Shown: in pieces, positions 52,092-59,525 of the stretch | How the letters are laid out: every line of letters begins with the position of its first letter | How positions within the stretch are numbered: the stretch's first letter is position 1 | Assembly (NCBI GenBank): GCA_036493735.1 | Contig: DASXPH010000051.1 | Location: 1-64,000, forward strand | DNA length: 64,000 bases | Direction: 5' to 3' | Source of the DNA: AG2 sp036493735 | GTDB lineage: Bacteria > Gemmatimonadota > Gemmatimonadetes > Gemmatimonadales > Gemmatimonadaceae | Position numbers and translations under genes: made by a program | The notes under the pieces: generated by a model | What the model saw: only the letters and a program-made list of their open reading frames with translations | What the model was told of the DNA's origin: nothing | The model's database searches: none

Positions 52092-53418
52092 CGCCGGATC
52101 GCGGCGCCTGCTCTTCGGCAAGGAACGTCGCGAGCTCGCCAGCTCGCGCGCGTGGCTCGTGCTACTCGTCCTCCTCGGTCCACTCGTCGGACATGCCTTC
52201 ATCACCGCGGTCGAGTCGTATGCCGAGGTGAGCGGCGCAGGCGGCGGACCGGCGGCGCTCGCGCAGGGTGTCAGCCCGCTCGACGGCATCGTCGTCCCGA
52301 CGTTCGGCGCGTACGCGATCGCCGTCACGCTGCTCTTTCCTTTCGTGGCAATCCGACTGGTCTCGTCGGAGAAGCAGAGCGGCGCCCTCAAGCTGTTGCT
52401 GCAGGCGCGCCCGTCGTTAGGGACGATGCTCCTCGTGAAGCTGATCGTGCTCGTGGCGGCGTGGCTCCTCGCGTGGCTTCCGGGGCTGGCCGCCCTCGCG
52501 CTCTGGCGCGCCTACGGCGGCCATCTCGCGGCGCCGGAGATTGCCACGGTGCTCACCGGTCATCTCCTCCGGGCGACGCTCACCTGCGCGATTGCGATTG
52601 CGGCGGCGGCACTCACCGACAATGCGGCGACCGCCGCCGTCGTCACCCTCGCCGTGACGCTCGGCACCTGGGCGCTCGATTTCGTCGCGCAGGTTCACGG
52701 CGGCCTGGCACTCGCGCTCGACGCGTACACGCCGGAGTCCGCGCTCCGCACCTTCGAGAGCGGCGAGCTGCGCCTGTCGCTCGTGCTCGTGACGCTGGTT
52801 CTCACGGCCGGCGCCCTGCTGCTCGCGTGGGTCTGGCTTCCGCCCAGCCGGACGCGTCGTCAGCACATTCTCTGGACGCTGCCGATCATCGTTGGCACCG
52901 GGGTCTTCGTCTTTGGTGCCGCGCAGCTGCGCCAGAGCTGGGACCTCAGCGAGGATCGGCGCAATTCCTTCGCACCGGCAGACGAGCGTGCGCTGTCCAC
53001 CGTTCGCCAGCCACTGCACATCAGCGTCTTTCTCGCCCCAGAGGATCCACGCCTCGCGGATCTCCAGCGCGGGGTATTCAAGAAGCTACGACGGACGATC
53101 CACGACGTGGACATCAGCTATCAAGGCGCGGGGAGCGGGCTGTTCGCGCGGCCCGGCGAGCACTATGGCGAGGTGTGGTACGCCCTTGGCGCGCAGCGCG
53201 CGATGAATCGCTCGACGACCGAACCGATCATCCTCGAGACCATCTACGGTCTGGCGGGTATATCGCCACCAGCAAATGATCCGGTATCCGCGTACTCTGG
53301 ACATCCGCTCGCCGTATCGCCACGTGGCGCGGCGCTCATATTCTATCTCGGTTGGCCGACGCTCGTGATCGCGCTGTGGTGGTTGACGCGCCGGCCGCGC
53401 ACCGCGAAGACTTCCTGA
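52078..53418 (+). CDS. ABC-2 permease fused to a GldG-like auxiliary domain
   Basis: Start placed at TTG 52078; no better start exists downstream before the first helix. About 446 aa. Residues about 25-260 hold six membrane helices of a GldF/NosY-like permease; a further helix (WTLPIIVGTGVFVFGAAQLR) leads to a periplasmic domain NSFAPADERALSTVRQPLHI, ISVFLAPEDPRLADL, as in GldG/ABC_transp_aux. A terminal helix follows. Fusion of roles normally split between two genes; the domain is shortened to about 110 residues. Confidence 0.75.
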   Translation: MRSPDAGSRRLLFGKERRELASSRAWLVLLVLLGPLVGHAFITAVESYAEVSGAGGGPAALAQGVSPLDGIVVPTFGAYAIAVTLLFPFVAIRLVSSEKQSGALKLLLQARPSLGTMLLVKLIVLVAAWLLAWLPGLAALALWRAYGGHLAAPEIATVLTGHLLRATLTCAIAIAAAALTDNAATAAVVTLAVTLGTWALDFVAQVHGGLALALDAYTPESALRTFESGELRLSLVLVTLVLTAGALLLAWVWLPPSRTRRQHILWTLPIIVGTGVFVFGAAQLRQSWDLSEDRRNSFAPADERALSTVRQPLHISVFLAPEDPRLADLQRGVFKKLRRTIHDVDISYQGAGSGLFARPGEHYGEVWYALGAQRAMNRSTTEPIILETIYGLAGISPPANDPVSAYSGHPLAVSPRGAALIFYLGWPTLVIALWWLTRRPRTAKTS

Positions 53419-53429
53419 TTCGATTAGCC

Positions 53430-54146
53430 ATGTCGTTGCTTCGGTTATTTGGTTTGTGTTTGCTCATGGCGCCGCTCGCCGGCGCCGCTGCCCAGACGAG
53501 CATTCGCGTCGATCTGTCGCGTGAAAAAGTCAACGCCGAGCCGACGAGATTCCTGCCGATGGTGGGCAGCTGGGTGGTCGCGTCGGAAGGCGGCAAGAAA
53601 GTGGTGCTCGTAGACGGCCGCGCCTGGAAGAAGGGCCAGCCCGCGGGCGGTCTCGCCGACAATGCCCGCGCCATCTACGGCGCTCGTCACGAGGAGTTCA
53701 TCGACAACGTAAAGGCGTTCGCCTACTTCCCGATCGCGGTCGCGAAGGACGTCGACCATTTCGAGAATGGCGAGATCTCGGTACGCTTTCAGATGATCGG
53801 CGGGACGCTCGACCGCTGCGCCGGGATCATGTTCAATCTCAAGCCTAACGGCGACTATCTCACCGTGCGATTCAATGGCACCGAAGACAATCTCGTGCTG
53901 TGGACATTCAACAACGGCAAGAGAAGCTTCGTGAAACGCGGCGCGGAGAACGTCCCACTGGAGTTGGGCAGCTGGCACGAGATCAAGATCGCGGTGCACG
54001 GCACGCAGCTCGACGGCTATCTCGACGGGAAGCATCTCCTCGACTACACGCTCAAGGAGCCCGTTACGGGCAAGGTGGGGCTGTGGTCGAAGACCGACAG
54101 CATGTCGGAGTTCGCCGACTTCACCGTCACGCCGAGCGCGCAATGA
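53430..54146 (+). CDS. Secreted jelly-roll (DUF1080/LamG-like) protein
   Basis: The ATG at 53430 starts a signal peptide (SLLRLFGLCLLMAPLAGAAA). 238 aa with GEISVRFQMIGGTLDRCAGIMF, GDYLTVRFNGTEDNL, SWHEIKIAVHGTQLDGYLDG and VGLWSKTDSMSEF, the concanavalin-like sandwich shared by DUF1080/GH16-type proteins. Probably binds or cleaves a glycan. Follows the ABC permease by 11 bases and overlaps the next gene by ATGA. Confidence 0.8.
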   Translation: MSLLRLFGLCLLMAPLAGAAAQTSIRVDLSREKVNAEPTRFLPMVGSWVVASEGGKKVVLVDGRAWKKGQPAGGLADNARAIYGARHEEFIDNVKAFAYFPIAVAKDVDHFENGEISVRFQMIGGTLDRCAGIMFNLKPNGDYLTVRFNGTEDNLVLWTFNNGKRSFVKRGAENVPLELGSWHEIKIAVHGTQLDGYLDGKHLLDYTLKEPVTGKVGLWSKTDSMSEFADFTVTPSAQ

Positions 54147-54781
54147 TCGGACGCTCGTTTCTCGTCGCGGCGGCGTGTTTGACGCTCGTCGTCCCGGCGG
54201 CCGGCGCTCAGCGACGCGCCCCACACTGCACTCCTCCCGACACCACCGGCGAGTGGTATCGGAAGCAGCGCGAATGGCTCTCGGACGTGAAGCACGACTG
54301 GAGCGATGAGGCGTTGCGAAACTCGCTCGTCAGTGCGGCTGACCTCATGGCCACGCCGCTCGCCGCCCAGACCGGCGTGCAACGCGAGGATTCCACGATC
54401 GCCACGACTGACACCGCGGTGCTCGGCCGGCTACGCACGTTGGCGGCGACGCGTGGCTCGACCTGGCCAACGCGATCCGTCGTCGGCGCCGCTGGCGTGC
54501 GCGCCGTCTGGATACTCGTTCAGCGCGATACCGCGCTCCAACGCACTGCGTTGCATCGGATGATGGAGTCGGGTCCCGACGAAGCATTGGCCGCCGACGT
54601 CGCCGTGCTCGAGGACCGGGTGCGCCTGCAGTCGGGCCGGAAGCAGGTCTACGGATCGCAGCTTCGCACCGTCAACGGCCGTCTCGTGCCCGCGCCAATC
54701 GAGGACTCGGCGCATGTGGACATGCGCCGCGACGCCGCGGGCCTGCCGCCGCTGAGGTCCGCTCTCTGTGTGCTCCGCTGA
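54143..54781 (+). CDS. DUF6624 domain protein, exported
   Basis: Start at the ATG 54143 (ATGA overlap). Signal peptide RSFLVAAACLTLVVPAAGAQ. 212 aa; the C-terminal LQSGRKQVYGSQLRTVNGRL and IEDSAHVDMRRDAAGLPPL are the DUF6624 signature. Function unknown. Third gene of the operon with the ABC permease and jelly-roll protein. Confidence 0.82.
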   Translation: MIGRSFLVAAACLTLVVPAAGAQRRAPHCTPPDTTGEWYRKQREWLSDVKHDWSDEALRNSLVSAADLMATPLAAQTGVQREDSTIATTDTAVLGRLRTLAATRGSTWPTRSVVGAAGVRAVWILVQRDTALQRTALHRMMESGPDEALAADVAVLEDRVRLQSGRKQVYGSQLRTVNGRLVPAPIEDSAHVDMRRDAAGLPPLRSALCVLR

Positions 54782-54789
54782 GCGAGTGA

Positions 54790-55281
54790 GTGGACTCGCG
54801 CTTTCGTCATCTCACCCCGGAGCTGCTCGCGTCACTCTCGGCTGACGAAGTCGCCGACGCGATTGTTCAGCACGTCCTTCATCGTCTCGCCGGCGCCTGG
54901 GGACGCGAGGCGCCGATCCTTCGCGCGCTGCCAGCCGGCGTCCGCGCCATCTACACGACATGGCTGGTGGACGCCGAAGTGAATGCGGGCGGCTTTCAAC
55001 AGTTCTTCTTCAACTCGTCCGGCCAGTACGCCGGCGACGCCCTCGCCGGCTACGAGCTCCTCGGAGCGGAGGAGTACGCCGCGATCATGCGCTCGGCGAT
55101 CGCGACGTTCGAGATCGACCATCAGCGGCTGGCTGAGGCGGAAGCCGATGACCCGACGACGTTCGCCGACTCGCCAGTGCACGGCGCGCTGCGCGAGATC
55201 GACCAGCGGTACTACGCGTTAGGCGATCGGATCTATCAGAAGTGGGCGGTGTTCGTCGTCGATCGGCCGGACGCCTTTTGA
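54790..55281 (+). CDS. DMP19 family (DUF4375) protein
   Basis: 163 aa, GTG start at 54790, eight bases after the previous stop. TTWLVDAEVNAGGFQQFFFN is the DMP19 core; DMP19 proteins of Neisseria are reported DNA-mimics, but most are uncharacterised. Ends 13 bases from the convergent penicillin acylase stop. Confidence 0.88.
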   Translation: MDSRFRHLTPELLASLSADEVADAIVQHVLHRLAGAWGREAPILRALPAGVRAIYTTWLVDAEVNAGGFQQFFFNSSGQYAGDALAGYELLGAEEYAAIMRSAIATFEIDHQRLAEAEADDPTTFADSPVHGALREIDQRYYALGDRIYQKWAVFVVDRPDAF

Positions 55282-55294
55282 ACCGTCCTGGGAC

Positions 55295-57664
55295 TCACCG
55301 TGCCGGTTCGAGCACCAAGACGTGGGCCGTCACCTCTTCGACTTTTTTGCGAGAGTAGGCGAGAGGGAAATACTTTCCTTGCCCCCAGAGCGGCAGCAGG
55401 TCCGCGTAATGCTCGCTCTCCGGCTGCGCCGATTGGCCCGGCACGTTGATCGCCACCGAATTGTCGAAGTCGCCGAGGTCGATGATCTCGCGATAGGAAG
55501 CGCCGGCGGTCTGACGGAAGTTCGCCCCACCAGTGGCCATGACGGTGTTCGCATCGCCTCCACGCGCGAGTGGCGGCAGGTCGAATGCCGGCGAGACCGG
55601 ATGCTTCAGCTCGACGACGTGGAGATCGCCCCACGTCTTGCTCGTCCCGTTAGGCCCGAGGCGGCGCGTGATCGTCGCCACGGCGCTGTCGAGTGCGGCG
55701 ACGGCGAGAGTGTCGCCGCGGCCGCCGGCGCGAAGCACGCTGTCGACGGTCGTCCGCTCGGTCTCGCCGCGGAGGAGACTCGCGATCTCGCGCGGATACG
55801 CCGCATTGTCCGCCAGACGCGTCAACGCCGTCGACCAGCTCTCGAAGATGAGCGGCGCCGTCGCATCCTTCGACATGTGGTAGTCCCACGACGCGAGCGC
55901 CTGCACCTCGGGACGATTGCCAGCGCCAGCGCGTGTCGCCGCCTGAACCATCAGCGGCGCGAGACCACGGGCGAGGAGCGAGAGGTCATCATGCTGCAAT
56001 CGCTCGAAGTCCCGCACCGTGAAGCCGCTCGAGTCGCGCAACACCTCGTGCAGCCGCTCGGCGCGGAACGACGGGTGAGGAAATTCGTAACTGATCGGCG
56101 TCAGGTACGAGGGCGGCATGTAGCGCAGGATATCGTCGTTCGCCGTTGCGATGTAGCCCGTCGACGGATTGTAGCGCTGCGGCAGCTGCTCGACCGGAAC
56201 GAAGCCCTGCCATTCGTGGCGTCCATCTCCCGGCACTGGCAGAAGGCCCGACCAGCCGCGCCGCGGCATGAGTCCCGACGCGATCCAGCCGATGTTTCCG
56301 TCCACGTCGGCGTAGATCATGTTCTCGTCAGGCAGTTTCCAGCGTGCTAACGCACGCTGGAAACTGCTCCAATTTGAAGCACGGTCGAGCGAGAGCGAGG
56401 CGAGATAGGCCGCCGTTCCCGGTTCCTGCCCGACCATCCGGACGACGATCGCGCGATGACGCGCGCTATCGATCGTGAGGATCGGTCCATGACCGGTGAA
56501 CTGCAGCGCGACGACGCGCGGTGCCTCGCCGCGGACGCGAATGGTGTCAGGAATGCTGCGGATCGCTTGCGCCATAGACCCCGTGTTGACGCAGAGCTGC
56601 CGCGCTTCGTTGGCGCACGGTGCCAGCTGCTCGAGGTAGATGTCCTGCTGGTCCATGCCGACGATGGTCAGGCCGAAGGCGATTCGCTCGTTATGCCCGA
56701 TGGCCACGCCGGGGCTCGCGGGCTCGCCGGCGCCGATGACGTTCCAGCCCGGCGCGACGAGATGGGTGATGTAGCGAACGCCCGGGTTGGTGATCGCGCG
56801 GTGGGGATCGTTCGCGAGAATCGGCTTCCCGCTCGCCGTCTTCTTCCCGCTCACGACCCAGTTGTTGGAGCCCTCGATGCGGCTGAAGGTGACATCGGTG
56901 TACACCTGGCCGATGCCGCCTAACGACGTAGCGCTCAAGCCGCCGTAATCGACGCCGGGCACGGGGTCCAGCGCACGCGACGGGTATGTCGGCAGAAGCT
57001 CTTCGGTCCGCTTGATCCCCACGAGTGAGACGAGCCGAGCCCGCAACAGCTCGCTCGTGCCGTTCCCGACCCCACTCAATGGCGTGACGCGCGTCAGCGG
57101 CACCTCCGGCGTCCACCGCTCGGGGAGGAAGCCGAGGATCGAGAACTCGATCGGCAGCTTCCGCGGATTGGCGCGCACTTCGTCGATGTAGGCATTCACG
57201 CCGCTCACGAACGCCGTCACGAGCTGCCGCGCGTCGGGCGCGTAGCTCGCCCATTCGGCCCTCATGTCGCCGCGATACTTGAACAGCCGCGACAGCCGGT
57301 CGCGACTGACGTACGCAGGTCCCAATACCTCAGCGAGCCTTCCCTCGCCGGCACGGCGCCAGATCTCCATCTGGAACAGTCGGTCCTGTGCGGCGACATA
57401 TCCCTGCGCGAAGAAGACGTCGTGCGCCGTGCGGGCGTAGATATGCGGGACGCCCCACTGGTCGCGCCGCACCTCGACGGCGCTGTCGAGGCCCGTTAGG
57501 CGTACCCGACCCTCCACGGTGGCGAGGCGGCCCCGCGACGAGTCGCGAAGCGACTGCGCGGAGAGATGCGCGTAGGCGGATGCCGCGGACGACAGGCGAA
57601 CATCCTGCGCTTGGGCGGCGGCGGCGAGAGTCATTGCCGCCGAGATGAAGGAGAGTGTTTTCAC
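55295..57664 (-). CDS. Penicillin acylase family (S45) Ntn-hydrolase, secreted
   Basis: 789 aa pro-enzyme. Signal peptide to about residue 20; alpha chain with VRRDQWGVPHIYARTAHDVF; auto-cleavage before Ser266 in IEGSNNWVVSGKKTASGKP, which becomes the N-terminal nucleophile; GKPILANDPH and later EGIGH-type regions complete the beta chain. Hydrolyses amides such as N-acyl-homoserine lactones, aculeacins or beta-lactams; specificity not predictable. A perfect 16-bp palindrome lies in the coding region at 56332. Confidence 0.93.
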   Translation of the reverse strand: MKTLSFISAAMTLAAAAQAQDVRLSSAASAYAHLSAQSLRDSSRGRLATVEGRVRLTGLDSAVEVRRDQWGVPHIYARTAHDVFFAQGYVAAQDRLFQMEIWRRAGEGRLAEVLGPAYVSRDRLSRLFKYRGDMRAEWASYAPDARQLVTAFVSGVNAYIDEVRANPRKLPIEFSILGFLPERWTPEVPLTRVTPLSGVGNGTSELLRARLVSLVGIKRTEELLPTYPSRALDPVPGVDYGGLSATSLGGIGQVYTDVTFSRIEGSNNWVVSGKKTASGKPILANDPHRAITNPGVRYITHLVAPGWNVIGAGEPASPGVAIGHNERIAFGLTIVGMDQQDIYLEQLAPCANEARQLCVNTGSMAQAIRSIPDTIRVRGEAPRVVALQFTGHGPILTIDSARHRAIVVRMVGQEPGTAAYLASLSLDRASNWSSFQRALARWKLPDENMIYADVDGNIGWIASGLMPRRGWSGLLPVPGDGRHEWQGFVPVEQLPQRYNPSTGYIATANDDILRYMPPSYLTPISYEFPHPSFRAERLHEVLRDSSGFTVRDFERLQHDDLSLLARGLAPLMVQAATRAGAGNRPEVQALASWDYHMSKDATAPLIFESWSTALTRLADNAAYPREIASLLRGETERTTVDSVLRAGGRGDTLAVAALDSAVATITRRLGPNGTSKTWGDLHVVELKHPVSPAFDLPPLARGGDANTVMATGGANFRQTAGASYREIIDLGDFDNSVAINVPGQSAQPESEHYADLLPLWGQGKYFPLAYSRKKVEEVTAHVLVLEPAR
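56332..56367. repeat. Perfect 16-bp palindrome inside the acylase gene
   Basis: 56332-56347 and 56352-56367 are exact reverse complements around TAAC. It codes for the ordinary conserved segment WSSFQRALARWKLP, so it is not an inserted element. Confidence 0.9.
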
Positions 57665-57766
57665 GGGCCGAGAATGTACTGCTTTTTCAGCCGCCGGTGA
57701 GCCCGTGAGCGGCCGATCCCAGCTGAGAGCGCTCAGCCCGGCGCAGCGTGTCTCCCCAGCCTAACG

Positions 57767-58612
57767 CTATTGAACGCGGTGGCCGATCCGACTCCAGCGA
57801 ATATCGGTGAGCGCCGGCAATGGGCGATCGCTCGTTTCCGGGCTGCAGGTCGGCGTGTCGCCCTCACTCGGCCCGGGCCGATAGGAGTAATACACGATGA
57901 GCGGCCTGCCGCGGACATTGTCGCGGGGGACGACACCCCAGTAGCGACTGTCCTTCGAGCAGTAACGGTTGTCGCCCATCATGAAGTAGTGGGCTGCCGG
58001 TATGAGCAGCGGTCCCCAGTTGTCGTGCGTCGGCACTGCGGGCGCCGCACCGAAGCGCGAGCTCTTGACCTCGATGCCGTGCTGCCAGTTGAACAGGTCA
58101 GTCGTGGAGTTCGCTTCCTGCGGATCGACGTGATTCGTCGCGGCGGCGAATCCCTGGCGCTGCGGCAGCCCGTTCACATATAGCAGGCCGCCGCGCATGT
58201 ACAGCGTGTCACCCGGCATCCCGACGAGCCGCTTCACGAGCGTGGGGTTAGGATCCTCGGGCTGATCGATCTGCGTCGGCGACACGAAGACGACGACGTC
58301 ATTGCGCTTGGGCTGCGCGTAGCCCGGCAGATGTGAATTCGTGAATGGGATCGTCGGCCCGTACACCAGCTTGTTGACGAACAACCAATCGCCGACGAGC
58401 AGGGTCGGGATCATCGAGCCGGACGGAATCCGATACGCCTCGACGAACAAGGTGCGGATGACGAGATAGATCGCCACCGCTCCGAGAATTGACTTGAACG
58501 TCTCCCACGCCGCCGTACTGCGGGATCCGCCGGAAGCCCGTGGTGCTTTGTTCCCGCGCGCCTGCGCGACGACGTTTTTCTTCGGCTGCCGATTCTGCGT
58601 GCTGGAGGCCAA
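57767..58612 (-). CDS. lepB: Signal peptidase I
   Basis: Membrane-anchored serine protease of the Sec pathway. TTG at 58612 is the best start; upstream readings are repeat-derived. 281 aa: basic tail, one membrane helix (FKSILGAVAIYLVIRTLFVE), catalytic Ser66 in IPSGSMIPT, catalytic Lys127 in VKRLVGMPGD, and the conserved FMMGDNRYCSKDSRYWGVVP box. Cuts signal peptides of the many exported proteins in the window. Upstream hairpins separate it from the SWIB gene. Confidence 0.93.
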   Translation of the reverse strand: MASSTQNRQPKKNVVAQARGNKAPRASGGSRSTAAWETFKSILGAVAIYLVIRTLFVEAYRIPSGSMIPTLLVGDWLFVNKLVYGPTIPFTNSHLPGYAQPKRNDVVVFVSPTQIDQPEDPNPTLVKRLVGMPGDTLYMRGGLLYVNGLPQRQGFAAATNHVDPQEANSTTDLFNWQHGIEVKSSRFGAAPAVPTHDNWGPLLIPAAHYFMMGDNRYCSKDSRYWGVVPRDNVRGRPLIVYYSYRPGPSEGDTPTCSPETSDRPLPALTDIRWSRIGHRVQ

Positions 58613-58615
58613 AGT

Positions 58616-58734
58616 GGTGGCTGGTGACGAGTGGCTGGTGATTGGTTGCCGAAATCTATCCGACGTACGCCAACTGTGGCGCGAAGGTTCCGGTCGGTGG
58701 TTGTGGACGATGGGCGACGGGCGACGGGCGACGG
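58616..58734. repeat. Heptamer repeats upstream of lepB (GGTGGCT and GGGCGAC)
   Basis: GGTGGCT, GGTGACG, AGTGGCT, GGTGATT, GGTTGCC at 58616-58650; GGACGAT and GGGCGAC three times at 58705-58732. Both families reappear elsewhere in the window. Confidence 0.82.
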
Positions 58735-58804
58735 CGAAAAGAGCTGAGCGCGCGCGAATAGCGCGCGCGACTTCAAATAAGCTTGAGCGAGCGTCAGCGA
58801 GCTC

Positions 58805-58876
58805 GCTTTGTGGATCATGCGCAACATGATCCACAAAGCCAAAGGGGCGCGTGGATTTTTTCCACGCGCCCCTTTG
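58805..58876 (-). terminator. Two adjacent strong hairpins after the SWIB gene
   Basis: 58805-58819 pairs perfectly with 58825-58839 (15 bp, five-base loop); 58840-58855 pairs with 58861-58876 (16 bp, T5 loop). The inner one reads AAAGGGGC...TTT on the minus strand and can end the SWIB transcript. Confidence 0.75.
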
Positions 58877-58901
58877 AATTCAGCCTACGCTCTGAGAAAA
58901 C

Positions 58902-59279
58902 TCAGGGCGCCTTCATGTGCTTGTTGACGAGCTTGGTCATCTCGAACATCGAGACTTTGTTCTTGCCGCCGAACACTGGACGGAGCTTGTCGTCGGCGTT
59001 GATCATGCGACGCTCCTTCTGGTCCTGGCAGCCGTTCCGCTTGATGTACTGCCAGAGCTTCTTCGTGATCTCCGTCCGCGGCATCGGGTTGTTCCCGACG
59101 ACTGCGCCGAGCGCCGCATCCGGCTGCATCGGCTTCATGAACGCAGGATTCGGTGCGCGCTTCGCACCACTGCGCTTCTTCGTCGCCTTGCGCGCGCTAC
59201 CGCGAGCTTTTTTCGCACCGCCGCGCTTTGCGCCACCACGCTTGGCGCCGCCCCGTTTTGCTGCCTTTTTCGCTGCCAT
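58902..59279 (-). CDS. SWIB/MDM2 domain protein with histone-H1-like tail
   Basis: 125 aa. Residues 1-45 are a Lys/Arg/Ala/Gly-rich tail with three KRGGA repeats, like eukaryotic H1 or Hc1/Hc2 proteins of chlamydiae; residues 50-125 form the SWIB fold (TEITKKLWQYIKRNG, KVSMFEMTKLVNKHM). Such proteins occur with nucleoid condensation in several bacteria. Probably binds DNA by its tail. The 246-base region upstream carries unusual repeats (see 59308). Confidence 0.9.
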   Translation of the reverse strand: MAAKKAAKRGGAKRGGAKRGGAKKARGSARKATKKRSGAKRAPNPAFMKPMQPDAALGAVVGNNPMPRTEITKKLWQYIKRNGCQDQKERRMINADDKLRPVFGGKNKVSMFEMTKLVNKHMKAP

Positions 59280-59307
59280 TCTCTCTCCCGGTAGATGGAA
59301 TGGTTAC

Positions 59308-59447
59308 GGTTTTCCCTCTGAAAGTCGCTCGTTTTCACTCTGAACACGAGCGTCCTTCGGGGCGAAAAGTATGTCAGCCGTGCCTGAGCGCAATGGGTAA
59401 TCGCGTCGTTTCCCCTATGAAAATCGCAATTTCTCCTCTGAAGAGCG
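59308..59447. repeat. Four imperfect direct repeats (TTTTC-N-CTCTGAAA type) upstream of the SWIB gene
   Basis: 59308-59327, 59330-59349, 59407-59426 and 59427-59447 share the plus-strand pattern TTT(T/C)C-N-CT(C/A)TGAA, i.e. TTCAGAG-N-GAAA toward the SWIB gene. The first two and last two are adjacent. Only 29 bases separate the first copy from the start codon, so they may be operators. The rest of the gap to 59525 shows no gene. Confidence 0.6.
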
Positions 59448-59525
59448 GGTGACACGCGCTGGATTTCACTGTTGGCCCATAGCGGATGCCGGCCAAAACG
59501 CTCGCGCCGCACTCGTTCACGAGCC

